Assembly: GCA_947629075.1 (NCBI GenBank)
Contig: CANRCI010000025.1
Span: 1 to 14,994 of the forward strand
Source: an uncultured Bacilli bacterium
GTDB taxonomy: Bacteria > Bacillota_I > Bacilli_A > RF39 > UBA660
Length of the DNA: 14,994 nucleotides
Direction: 5' to 3'
The first letter of the stretch is position 1. Every line of letters begins with the position of its first letter. The position numbers and the translations under genes are program-made. The notes below the pieces were generated by a model. The model saw only the letters and a program-made list of their open reading frames with translations, was not told the DNA's origin and did no database searches. Shown one piece after another: positions 7,438 to 14,994 of this stretch.

Positions 7438-7869
7438 TTATTTTTTAACTAGTACTTTACTTTTATCAATACTTTCTTCTCTATTATTACTTTCATATGC
7501 TTCTTTAGCTAAATTATAATTAGTGACATATTCACTTCTATCAATTTCTTTATATAAATCAGAGTTACGATATACAACTAATCTAATCGCATCTCCTTCT
7601 TTTACATCAATTTCTCTAGGGCGATAAACAAGTAATGGTCCATCTAACCAGTTGGTGATTTTTCCCATTTTAAGACGTTCTTTTTTCATAGGAAACAACT
7701 CTTCTTTGGTCGTTACTTCAAAATATTTACCATCATCGTAATACAAAAAGATATCAGCAATGTAATTGTAATCGGTCAAAATAACTTGACCAGATTCACT
7801 AATTCTTTTCAATCCACGATCACTAAGACCCATAAGAGTAGCTTTTCTTATTAATCCTTTACCTTTCAT
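7438..7869 (-). CDS. Unrecognised 143-aa protein, first gene of the mutS unit
   Basis: I do not recognise this protein. It has no signal peptide, no membrane segment and no obvious catalytic motif. It is highly charged, basic near the N-terminus and acidic/Asn-rich near residues 110-135, with a central region (about 28-105) of alternating hydrophobic residues that suggests a small beta-rich fold; an aromatic NWLDGPLLVYRPRE stretch is the most distinctive segment. It is likely real: AGGTG at 7877-7881 lies 7 bases before the ATG, a strong promoter precedes it, and mutS follows within 24 bases in the same direction. Co-transcription hints at a link to DNA repair or simply shared expression; no function is claimed. 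Confidence 0.8.
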   Translation of the reverse strand: MKGKGLIRKATLMGLSDRGLKRISESGQVILTDYNYIADIFLYYDDGKYFEVTTKEELFPMKKERLKMGKITNWLDGPLLVYRPREIDVKEGDAIRLVVYRNSDLYKEIDRSEYVTNYNLAKEAYESNNREESIDKSKVLVKK

Positions 7870-7890
7870 AGCTTTTCACCTCGCTTAAAT

Positions 7891-7919
7891 ATTATATCAA
7901 AAACAACTATTTTTTCCAA
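7891..7919 (-). promoter_or_regulatory. Promoter of the 143-aa - mutS - cvpA unit
   Basis: On the minus strand TTGGAA (7914-7919), a 17-base spacer and TATAAT (7891-7896) with a TGA extension directly before the -10 box (extended -10). Transcription would start near 7884, giving a leader of about 15 bases before ATG at 7869. No clear terminator is seen between the upstream Ca2+ ATPase stop (7926) and this promoter, so read-through could add to expression. Confidence 0.75.
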
Positions 7920-7925
7920 GTATTT

Positions 7926-10550
7926 CTAAACTCCAGAATTAGGATTATAACGCTTGTAAAAAACTTTTCTAATCCAATCTACTGGTATAACGGTAAAAGC
8001 AAATGACAACATGATTAAAAACTCTTTAAAATTAAGGCCAGTCGTCCTAAACAAATCGCCACCAAAATAGATTAAAAGAACTTGAACGACAACGATAAAA
8101 CTCATGATGATGATAAACATTTTATTCTCGAGAATATTAGCTAAAATATTAATTCTACTCGTTCTAGCATTGAAACTGTTAAAGATGTCGATAAAGATAA
8201 ATAAACCAAAGAAAGCTGTCATTAGATATATGTCGTCGATACTACTGCGAAAGAGGTTTCTTATCATCGGCAGTTTTAAAAATAAAAGACAGAGAATAGC
8301 GGAATAACCACCGGTAAATATTATTTCACTAATCATGTAAGAGTTAATGATACTTTCATCTTTTTTCTTGGGTTTTTCCTCCATATATTCCATAACTGGT
8401 GGTTCAAAAGCAAAGGCCAATCCGGCGAGAGTATCCATAACCATATTGACCCAAAGCATCTGAATTACGGTAACAGGAGTTTCAATACCGATAAAAGGAC
8501 AGATGATCGATAACGTAATGGCACAGAAATTGATGGTCAGTTGGACGATTATAAATTTACGAATACTTTTAAATATCGTTCTACCGAATAAAATGGCTTT
8601 AGAAATCGACAAGAAATTATCATCTAAAATGACGATATCACTGGCTTCTTTACTAACTTCACTACCACTTCCCATCGAAAAGCCGACATCAGCTCTTTTT
8701 AAAGCAGGTGAATCGTTAACGCCATCGCCAGTCATTCCTACTACTAAACCTTCTTCTTGGGCCACTCTTACCAACCTACTCTTATCCTGTGGTAAGCTTC
8801 TAGCAACTACTTTAAGTCGCCCTAAAATATTTTTAATCTCTTCATCACTTAGAAGCGATAATTCATAACTGGTAAGAACAATATCTCTTTTATCGTGAAC
8901 TAAATCTAAATCTTTAGCAATAGCAAGGGCTGTCTCTTTGTTATCACCAGTAATCATAACCGTATTTATCCCTGCTCCATTGACTATTTTTAAAGCATCT
9001 TTCGCTTCTTTTCTAATTTCGTCTTTAATACAGATTATTCCTACTAAAGTTAGATTAGAAATGTTATTTATATCGCCACTGTATTTAGCTAGTAATAACA
9101 CTCGCATACCTCTTTTAGTAAGACTGGTAATCTTTTCTTCTATCCTTCTTTTATCTAGAAGTGAAGTGACTATTCCTTGGTCATTTACATAACTATTACA
9201 TTTAGGTAACAATACTTCACTAGCGCCCTTAATGACGTTATAAGTATTGCCATCATCTATTCTAGCAATAGAGTACTTGTTTTTACTATCAAAACTGACA
9301 CTCGATATCTTTTTGATTTTAACTTTGTCACTGATAAATTTTCGAAGTGCTTGATCGGTAATATTACCACCGAAGACGTGACCAGTTTCATCCATTTCAC
9401 TCTCACTACTACCGATGATACAAGTCTTAACTGTCTCATAAAACTGCGGATTTCTCTTTAATTCCGTCTCGGATAAATATTCTCTTAGACCACCACTGTA
9501 GATACCGACTACTTCTAATTTACCTTTAGTAAGAGTTCCTGTCTTATCAGTAAACAATAAGTTTATGGAACCAGCTGTTTCGATTCCGGTCAGTTTTCTT
9601 ACTAAGACATTATCTTTTAACATGCGCTTCATATTAGATGATAAGACTAAGGTAATCATCATCGGTAACCCTTCGGGAACCGCCACAACAATTACAGTTA
9701 CACAGAGAGTTAAAGCGTATAACAAGTGGTTTAATAGATAGGGAACGTTACTAAGGGATTCCATAATGAGACTCATATCAAAATTGTTCTTAATGACAAA
9801 CTCTGAAAAAAGATAAGAAAAAGAAACTAAAAAGGCCCCAATATACCCTATTTTACTTATCAGTGTCGCTAATTTGGTAAGTCGTACCTTTAGAGGGCTA
9901 TCAACTGTTTTTATGGTTAACTCATGAGCTATCTTGCCATAGACAGTATCCTTTCCCACCGCATCAACTTTCATAATGGCACTTTTAGAGATGACTACAC
10001 TACCGCGATATACTTTATTCTTTTCCTGAATAATGCCATTGATATTTTTAATTTCTTCTTTAAATATTTCTTTACTCTCACCACTTAAATTAGCTTCATC
10101 TAATCCAACTTCACCCTTTACGATATGCCCATCAGCTACTACTTTATCACCACTGTGAAGAACGATGATATCATCTTTTACTACATCACTCGCAGCAATC
10201 TCTTTTAACTTGCCACCTCTTTTTACTTTAGCTTTTAAATCTAGAGCTTCCTCCTGCATTTTATTAAAAGCCTTCTCACTTCCATATTCGCTCAAAGCCG
10301 AGATACTCGTCGCTACAAAAATGGCAATCATTATTCCCAAAGTCTCAAACCAATCAAAATCTTTAACTAAAAAGACTAGTTTTATTCCCAAAGCTAAAAG
10401 TAAGATCTTGATAATGGGATCCCCTAGTGCTTCTAATAAAAAACTTTTAAAACTATTTTTACTCTTTGTATCGATATTGTTACTACCATATTTTTTTCTA
10501 TTTATTTCTACTTGCTTTTCATCCAAACCTAAAAAATCATTATCCCACAT
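7926..10550 (-). CDS. P2B-type calcium-transporting ATPase (874 aa)
   Basis: A calcium pump of the PMCA/SERCA-like P2 family that should expel Ca2+ from the cytoplasm. Features in order: N-terminal cation ATPase domain (LDEKQVEINRKKYGSN, 9-24), helices at about 46-62 and 69-86, actuator motif SGES (156-159), M4 calcium-site motif VAVPEGLP with E293, phosphorylation loop DKTGTLTKG with D335, nucleotide-site KGASE, TGDN, hinge GDGVND (608-613), then six C-terminal helices. WVNMVMDTLAGLAFAFEPP in the M6 region is the classic calcium-ATPase signature. The start is taken at 10550 (AGGAGG at 10560-10565, 9 bases away, and family-like N-terminus); the frame is open for 22 more codons upstream with no good ribosome site. 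It follows the lipoprotein stop by 65 bases and may be on that transcript; no separate promoter is convincing. Confidence 0.95.
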   Translation of the reverse strand: MWDNDFLGLDEKQVEINRKKYGSNNIDTKSKNSFKSFLLEALGDPIIKILLLALGIKLVFLVKDFDWFETLGIMIAIFVATSISALSEYGSEKAFNKMQEEALDLKAKVKRGGKLKEIAASDVVKDDIIVLHSGDKVVADGHIVKGEVGLDEANLSGESKEIFKEEIKNINGIIQEKNKVYRGSVVISKSAIMKVDAVGKDTVYGKIAHELTIKTVDSPLKVRLTKLATLISKIGYIGAFLVSFSYLFSEFVIKNNFDMSLIMESLSNVPYLLNHLLYALTLCVTVIVVAVPEGLPMMITLVLSSNMKRMLKDNVLVRKLTGIETAGSINLLFTDKTGTLTKGKLEVVGIYSGGLREYLSETELKRNPQFYETVKTCIIGSSESEMDETGHVFGGNITDQALRKFISDKVKIKKISSVSFDSKNKYSIARIDDGNTYNVIKGASEVLLPKCNSYVNDQGIVTSLLDKRRIEEKITSLTKRGMRVLLLAKYSGDINNISNLTLVGIICIKDEIRKEAKDALKIVNGAGINTVMITGDNKETALAIAKDLDLVHDKRDIVLTSYELSLLSDEEIKNILGRLKVVARSLPQDKSRLVRVAQEEGLVVGMTGDGVNDSPALKRADVGFSMGSGSEVSKEASDIVILDDNFLSISKAILFGRTIFKSIRKFIIVQLTINFCAITLSIICPFIGIETPVTVIQMLWVNMVMDTLAGLAFAFEPPVMEYMEEKPKKKDESIINSYMISEIIFTGGYSAILCLLFLKLPMIRNLFRSSIDDIYLMTAFFGLFIFIDIFNSFNARTSRINILANILENKMFIIIMSFIVVVQVLLIYFGGDLFRTTGLNFKEFLIMLSFAFTVIPVDWIRKVFYKRYNPNSGV

Positions 10551-10567
10551 AAAAATAGTCCTCCTAG

Positions 10568-10594
10568 AAAATAGTACGTTCTCACGCCTATTTT
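10568..10594. repeat. Short inverted repeat before the Ca2+ ATPase gene
   Basis: AAAATAG (10568-10574) and CTATTTT (10588-10594) form a 7-base inverted repeat with a 13-base loop, just upstream of the ATPase ribosome site. It could fold in the leader or between co-transcribed genes. There is no U tract, so it is not a standard terminator. Confidence 0.3.
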
Positions 10595-10615
10595 TAGAAA
10601 GACTATTATCATACA

Positions 10616-12130
10616 TTATTCTACTATTTTTTTAACCATTTCATTCTTAGCTGTACTTTTATATTTTGCTTTATAATCACGATATAATCCCAAGTAATCA
10701 CCTATTAAACTTCTATCGCGATTAATATCTTCTATTATCGGAAACTTTTTAGTTATTTTCTTATATATTTTACTGTCGGTGTAATCAAACTCATCAATAA
10801 CTTCCTCTTCTGCGGTTTCTAAATAATCAGCACTAGCGTCATACTTCTCTTTTAGATAATCTTTGTACAACTCTTCACATTCATCCATCTTTTCGACGAA
10901 CTCATCTTCATATATAAAGTCATAATTATCACCATTTTCTTCGATTGTATATACCCCATACTTTAGAATGATATCTTTAATGTTTAAATAAGTATGGACA
11001 TCTTCTTCTAGTGATAGATTTAGACGATTAGAATTGGATATCAAGCCTCTGACCATGATACGGAATACGTCGTAATAAGCAGCCATGCCGATTTCCTCTT
11101 TGAATCTTTTTTGGGTATTAGCTCCAGTAAGATCTTGAATATCAGTAGATAAATAGTTATCTGCTTTCACTCCTTCCAAAGAGTAATTGATGATGGCAAA
11201 TTCACTAAGATCTAGGTTTTTACCAACACCAAAAAATTCATAATACTTACTCAAATCAGAATCAAATAGCGAGTTGTAGTAATCTTCTACTTCGTTATCG
11301 TTAAACATCGATAGAAGCCAAAGAACTTTTTCGATTTCGATTTTACTGGAATAAGTGTAGTATTTTTCGTTTTCGTCATAGTTTTCATCTTGTCTTCCGA
11401 TATAACTTTCAGCTGAAGACTCACAAGCAGCATGTCCAATCATTTTATCATCAGATATATCTATTAGAATTGAATCATATTTCTGTCCGGTTCGACAAGC
11501 ACATTTTTCTTGACGAACATGTTCTAACTCGTGTTTAATGACATGCTTATAAAAGTCGCGATAACTCATTTTCCCACCATATGATAATTCAGTATCGTAT
11601 TCGTAAGATCCATTGATGTTATCTGGCCAAAGTGTTAAAGTATCTAAATCGGGATTGTACAAACCGTCAAAGTCGGTCTCCGGTCCATCGATAGTAACTG
11701 AAATTTCAGATAATTTGTGAAAATCTTCACGAGTCACATTAGATGCTCCATCGAACACTTCTTCAAGTGCTTGTCTAAATAGTTTCTCATTATCATCATC
11801 ATTTTCAAAGAAATTACCATAATCTTTATGATTCTTACAAAAGACTTCGGTATTTTCTTTTATAATGTCTACTGTCTCATCGATATCAGTCACTTCATAA
11901 GTACAGTTTTCAGCACTAACGCTAGATGATGCTAAATCAGCCAAATAAGCGATATCAGCATCAGTTATATATAAATCGCGATATTTATAAACTGGCTTCA
12001 AACTAGTATTTAAAAAAGATACATATTGTTTTGTCTTTTCTTCACTAAGTTTTTTATTTTCACTACATCCACCAAGTCCAAATGGCATGGTTAGAGCAAG
12101 TGCTAGTAATAATTTTTTCTTTAATTTCAT
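10616..12130 (-). CDS. Lipoprotein with a HELEH zinc-metallopeptidase-like motif (504 aa)
   Basis: The N-terminus is a lipoprotein signal: lysines, a hydrophobic core and lipobox L-G-G-C with lipidated C22, so the protein should sit on the outer face of the membrane. The mature part is very acidic. HELEH at residues 200-204 matches the HExxH zinc site (H200, H204 ligands, E201 catalytic base). A possible third ligand is E237 in ESSAE, 33 residues downstream, as in gluzincins. CAC (210-212) and several other cysteines (for example 236) are unusual for an exported Gram-positive protein. No named peptidase family was recognised. AAGGAG overlaps the stop codon of the upstream gene, so the two are translationally coupled. 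If active, it is a surface protease or peptidase; an inactive binding protein is the alternative. No membrane segment follows the signal peptide. Confidence 0.8.
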   Translation of the reverse strand: MKLKKKLLLALALTMPFGLGGCSENKKLSEEKTKQYVSFLNTSLKPVYKYRDLYITDADIAYLADLASSSVSAENCTYEVTDIDETVDIIKENTEVFCKNHKDYGNFFENDDDNEKLFRQALEEVFDGASNVTREDFHKLSEISVTIDGPETDFDGLYNPDLDTLTLWPDNINGSYEYDTELSYGGKMSYRDFYKHVIKHELEHVRQEKCACRTGQKYDSILIDISDDKMIGHAACESSAESYIGRQDENYDENEKYYTYSSKIEIEKVLWLLSMFNDNEVEDYYNSLFDSDLSKYYEFFGVGKNLDLSEFAIINYSLEGVKADNYLSTDIQDLTGANTQKRFKEEIGMAAYYDVFRIMVRGLISNSNRLNLSLEEDVHTYLNIKDIILKYGVYTIEENGDNYDFIYEDEFVEKMDECEELYKDYLKEKYDASADYLETAEEEVIDEFDYTDSKIYKKITKKFPIIEDINRDRSLIGDYLGLYRDYKAKYKSTAKNEMVKKIVE

Positions 12131-12139
12131 AAAATCTCC

Positions 12140-14131
12140 TTATTTATTTTTATTATATTTAATACATTTATCATGGCTCTTCTCATCTTTTAGAGTACCA
12201 TTATTAATTCTTCTAAATACTTCATTGATTACAGAAGGAACGGATGGCAATTCGCTATCCAATATATACTTATCTGCAATGGCTACATGTATTTCATCGA
12301 TCTTTATATCATCCATAACTAATCCATTATAAGCACTTGGACTGATGTAATTTTCCCTAGGTAATAAATAAAAATATTCGTTTAATTTCTTATCTTTCTT
12401 ACCACAGAAAGTATTAAATTCTTTTAAAACCTCAATTGGTAAATCAGTATTTAAATAATAATCTAACAGATTGAATGATGAATCATTGACTTTCTCTTTG
12501 ACATCTTCTAATAAAGTAGTTAGATAATTATAAGTATCATTACCGGAATAATCAATTGCCTTTTCAAATACTGATAAAAAGTTGGCAAATTTCTCTAAAT
12601 CTTTAGTCTCCAATTCTTTAAATGATTTTAAAGAATCATCGCGTTTAACTAAGTCATTAAATCTTTTTTCTAAAGAGTAAAGCTTCTCTTCTTCTTCGTA
12701 ATTACGTCCGAGATTAACTAAACGTTTTTTTAGATAGCTACAGTCACTTCCAGATAATTCGATGTCGTATTCAAAGATTTTCTTTCCTGTCATCAATACT
12801 TCTTCAACAATGCGGTTAAGTTTTTGTTTATGAATAGCTATTTCTCTATTTTTTTCTCTCTTATCGGTTTTAGATACTTTAACCCAGTTCTTATCCTCTA
12901 TATCATTGTAGATGTTATAAGTTGCTGAAAAGAACTTGCGTAATTTATCAAATTTAGTCTTATCATCACAATAATTTTCAAAGTATAAGCAAACGGGATC
13001 AAAGTAGTAAACTTCGGGAACTAGACCACATAAAAGAGCGGGAGTCATTTTAAAATCTCTATTATTAGCTATATTGAAACAAGATAAATCGATGTTATTA
13101 CGTTCGTTAAAAGAACGACAGTAAGCAGATATATCAATTTCATCAGAAGCATATTTTTTAAAGTCATCTTGAACAAACTTCACAAGTTCTGAGTTGTTAT
13201 TACGTATCTCTTGCCACTTTTTAGACACATCTCTATGCATACGACGAGATACCTCTTTACGCTGTACTCCTTTACCATAAGTTTGATATATTTCATCAGA
13301 TAGAGTAACAAAATTGTCGAAGTTTAGTTTTAAAGAATCTTCTTCATATCTTTTCTGAACGCCATTTAATATTCTTACAATTTTTAACAGTTTTTTCTTT
13401 AAAAGAGTTTTTAGCTCTTCTTTAATTGGAAATCTATCTACTTCGCTATTGAAATGTATTAAGAAATCAGTATTGTTAGCTTCACTCAAAAAGGAGTGAT
13501 AATTCTTAAAAACAGGCATGACCAATTTTTCATCGATATCTTTATATTTAGTATTTAACAAAGCATAGATTGGGTTAGTGACGCTTTCGTCATGAGGAAT
13601 TATCGAGATAATATTCCAAGAACTAAAAGTTGGTACTACCCTCTGTAAGATTTTTTCACTAGCATTAGCTTCCCCGTGCACTAGTGGCAAATCAACTTTA
13701 TTAGGTTGCGTTAGAATATCGTAATAATATTTTCTTATTTTACCATTCATGTAATTTCTAAAATGTTCTTTAAATTCAAAATCAGGGGATGCTCCAAAAC
13801 GTTTATAATAGTCGGAGATAAATAGTAACGTCTTAAAATAAATACGTCTATTGTTCTTATTTTTCATCGCTGCATTGACAAAATAATCCATCACATCGAT
13901 AGTAGATGATAGATCTTTTCTTTTATCACTGATGTATTCACTCATCATCTTAGTTAACTGCCACCTGTTTACTTGAGCCTCAGGATTGTTTCTAAAAGGA
14001 TAACTAATTCCTTTTTGGGAAGCCGAGAAAATAATTTTCTTTAAGAAAGTGATAATCTCTTCATCACCGATTTCATATGGCAAATAGTCTACTAAAGCAT
14101 CATTGATATCTTGAAGTGTTACCTTACTCAT
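12140..14131 (-). CDS. Unrecognised large soluble protein (663 aa), partner of the lipoprotein
   Basis: I do not recognise this protein. It has no signal peptide and no convincing membrane helix, so it is probably cytoplasmic. It is rich in Lys, Asp, Glu, Asn, Tyr and Phe, predicted mostly helical, with charged stretches that could be coiled coil around the KREKNREIAIHKQKLNRIVEE region, and a more hydrophobic, cysteine-bearing patch near LLCGLVPEVYYFDPVCLYF. No nucleotide-binding, nuclease, protease or DNA-binding motif stands out. Start at 14131: GGAGGGG (14139-14145) is 7 bases away; the open frame extends 19 codons upstream through promoter sequence and is rejected. It has its own strong promoter and its TAA stop overlaps the ribosome site of the lipoprotein gene, 9 bases upstream of it. 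The close coupling suggests that the two act together or share regulation. Confidence 0.8.
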   Translation of the reverse strand: MSKVTLQDINDALVDYLPYEIGDEEIITFLKKIIFSASQKGISYPFRNNPEAQVNRWQLTKMMSEYISDKRKDLSSTIDVMDYFVNAAMKNKNNRRIYFKTLLFISDYYKRFGASPDFEFKEHFRNYMNGKIRKYYYDILTQPNKVDLPLVHGEANASEKILQRVVPTFSSWNIISIIPHDESVTNPIYALLNTKYKDIDEKLVMPVFKNYHSFLSEANNTDFLIHFNSEVDRFPIKEELKTLLKKKLLKIVRILNGVQKRYEEDSLKLNFDNFVTLSDEIYQTYGKGVQRKEVSRRMHRDVSKKWQEIRNNNSELVKFVQDDFKKYASDEIDISAYCRSFNERNNIDLSCFNIANNRDFKMTPALLCGLVPEVYYFDPVCLYFENYCDDKTKFDKLRKFFSATYNIYNDIEDKNWVKVSKTDKREKNREIAIHKQKLNRIVEEVLMTGKKIFEYDIELSGSDCSYLKKRLVNLGRNYEEEEKLYSLEKRFNDLVKRDDSLKSFKELETKDLEKFANFLSVFEKAIDYSGNDTYNYLTTLLEDVKEKVNDSSFNLLDYYLNTDLPIEVLKEFNTFCGKKDKKLNEYFYLLPRENYISPSAYNGLVMDDIKIDEIHVAIADKYILDSELPSVPSVINEVFRRINNGTLKDEKSHDKCIKYNKNK

Positions 14132-14159
14132 ATTTAAACCCCTCCATAAAACAGCGTAT

Positions 14160-14188
14160 ATTTTACCATAAATTCTAAAAAAAGTCAA
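14160..14188 (-). promoter_or_regulatory. Promoter of the 663-aa protein/lipoprotein unit
   Basis: On the minus strand TTGACT (14183-14188), a 17-base spacer and TAAAAT (14160-14165) preceded by TGG (extended -10). Transcription should begin near 14153, giving a leader of about 22 bases. It lies directly after the terminator of the upstream gene. Confidence 0.82.
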
Positions 14189-14190
14189 TT

Positions 14191-14215
14191 AAAAAAGCTA
14201 CATGTTCTGTAGCTT
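14191..14215 (-). terminator. Intrinsic terminator of the ylbL-like gene
   Basis: An 8-base-pair stem AAGCTACA / TGTAGCTT with a 5-base loop (GAACA) is followed by a U tract on the minus strand. The 5' arm is inside the last codons of the protease gene and the stop codon TAG (14198-14200) lies in the 3' arm. Confidence 0.85.
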
Positions 14216-14994
14216 CTCAATTGCATCCGCAAAGGTTTTTACTTCGATAATTTTGATATCGTAACCACGTTCTTTTTTTACTTTAATCGCTTCTTTATAA
14301 TTATCACCAGTAGGAACTAGAAAAATATCGGCCTTATCTTTAACTGCTCCACTCAATTTATACTTGATACCACTTATCTCACCGACATTACCAGCTGAAT
14401 CAATCGTTCCGGTTCCGACAATCTTTTTACCCTTAGTTATATCTTCTTTAGTAAGCTTATTGTAAATAGCTAATGCCAATGTAAATCCTCCAGAAGATCC
14501 ACTTTCATTCTTTTTGAAATTAAAGGTTAATTTCGGGTCAGTTTCATAATCTAGTAAAGTCATAATCATGATGCCCGCATATGTTTTACCCTTTTCTTCA
14601 AAGACTGTAATTTCTATCTCTTTTTCCTTATCATCACGTTTTATTTTTAATTTTACTTTATCTTTAGCCTTATGCTTACTAATGATTGTACCAAATTCAT
14701 CGATATCTTTTATTTCTTTACCATCGATAGCAAGTATTTCATCTCCAACGTGGATATCACCACTTGCCTCTTTATACACGTAATAAACATAATAATGTTT
14801 TTTATTTATCTTAAACGACTTACCTGCTTCGTGATAGGCAACACTAGCAGATGCCTGCAAGGAATCTAAAAGATCCATCTCATTTCTCTTACTTACATCG
14901 ACCAATGTTTCTTCATCATCAATTTTATAGAGATTGGCATCGACTAAATCCCAATCAGGAATTATATAACTGAGACCAAAAGTTAAAACATTAC
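14198..14994 (-). CDS. ylbL: YlbL-like PDZ / Lon-type serine protease, 5' end beyond the window
   Basis: Partial gene: the frame stays open to the window edge, so the N-terminus (in this family a membrane anchor) is missing. The visible 264 residues hold a PDZ-type domain (GDEILAIDGKEI, substrate binding) and a C-terminal Lon protease domain with GTGTIDSAGNVGEISGI, a clear Lon/YlbL signature. The Ser-Lys dyad is expected at the second Ser of GSSGG (codon 14492-14494; usually GPSAG) and Lys in KYKLSG (codon 14357-14359). Members are membrane-tethered proteases, acting on the outer side in Bacillus, and are linked to envelope quality control. A TTG at 14903-14905 could be read as a start, but that would cut the domain and the frame continues upstream with coherent protein sequence. 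Followed by its own terminator. Confidence 0.9.
   Translation of the reverse strand, partial: NVLTFGLSYIIPDWDLVDANLYKIDDEETLVDVSKRNEMDLLDSLQASASVAYHEAGKSFKINKKHYYVYYVYKEASGDIHVGDEILAIDGKEIKDIDEFGTIISKHKAKDKVKLKIKRDDKEKEIEITVFEEKGKTYAGIMIMTLLDYETDPKLTFNFKKNESGSSGGFTLALAIYNKLTKEDITKGKKIVGTGTIDSAGNVGEISGIKYKLSGAVKDKADIFLVPTGDNYKEAIKVKKERGYDIKIIEVKTFADAIEKLQNM

Noticed and set aside
10551..10616. Longer start for the Ca2+ ATPase (896 aa)
   Set aside because: No ribosome site at the upstream ATG; AGGAGG is correctly placed for the ATG at 10550, which also matches the usual family N-terminus.
10165..10635. Plus-strand 156-residue open frame opposite the Ca2+ ATPase gene, and similar plus-strand frames opposite mutS, the surface protein and the 663-aa gene
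   Set aside because: All lie antisense to well-supported genes, have low-complexity Ser/Phe/Leu-rich translations and no ribosome sites; they are shadows of the coding strand.
14132..14188. Longer start for the 663-aa protein (682 aa)
   Set aside because: The extension covers the promoter -10 box and spacer; GGAGGGG fits the ATG at 14131.
14903..14905. TTG as start of the PDZ-Lon protein
   Set aside because: The frame stays open to the window edge with plausible protein sequence, and YlbL-type proteins have an N-terminal anchor that would be missing.
1..14994. Mycoplasma-type genetic code (TGA read as Trp)
   Set aside because: All genes are full length with TGG as the only Trp codon and no in-frame TGA; there is no evidence for recoding in this window.
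1..14994. CRISPR arrays, tRNA/rRNA genes, insertion sequences, riboswitches
   Set aside because: No regularly spaced repeats, cloverleaf sequences, transposase motifs or long structured leaders were seen; the intergenic gaps are all under about 140 bases.

Overview
The window is AT-rich, gene-dense and bacterial. It looks like a low-GC Gram-positive lineage (Bacillota). Evidence: strong AGGAGG-type ribosome sites, TTGACA/TATAAT promoters, hairpin-plus-U-tract terminators, a sortase-type surface protein, a lipoprotein with a short lipobox, and a CvpA/MutS/YigZ/YlbL gene set. The compact layout and the NPxTxD-like anchoring motif would suit an uncultured gut Bacilli/Erysipelotrichia/RF39-type organism, but that placement is inference. 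Tryptophan is encoded by TGG and no TGA occurs in frame, so Mycoplasma-type recoding is not seen; TGA is also never used as a stop here.

Layout from left to right (all genes on the minus strand except yigZ). 12-1029: a monocistronic cell-surface protein with its own terminator and promoter; the promoter spacer holds a run of ten G, which makes it a strong candidate for a phase-variable switch. 1101-3480: a P-type cation ATPase of the CtpE/Exp7-like type. 3530-4156: YigZ/IMPACT-family protein (plus strand), divergent from the ATPase and convergent with cvpA, with a shared palindromic terminator in which both stop codons lie. 4163-7919: an apparent three-gene operon, 143-aa unknown protein - mutS - cvpA, driven by a clear promoter at 7891-7919. 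7926-10550: a P2B-type (PMCA-like) Ca2+ ATPase. 10616-14188: a two-gene unit, translationally coupled, with a large unrecognised soluble protein (663 aa) followed by a lipoprotein carrying a HELEH zinc-metallopeptidase motif; a strong extended -10 promoter precedes it, and the Ca2+ ATPase follows after 65 bases, perhaps on the same transcript. 14191-14994: the 3' part of a YlbL-like PDZ plus Lon-type serine protease gene, which runs off the window.

The most interesting items are the G10 promoter of the surface protein (with a five-base inverted repeat over its -35 box) and the unknown 663-aa protein/HELEH lipoprotein pair. The rest is mostly conserved housekeeping: mismatch repair, membrane ion pumps and envelope quality control. 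No tRNA, rRNA, CRISPR array, insertion sequence or prophage gene was seen, and no gap between genes exceeds about 140 bases.
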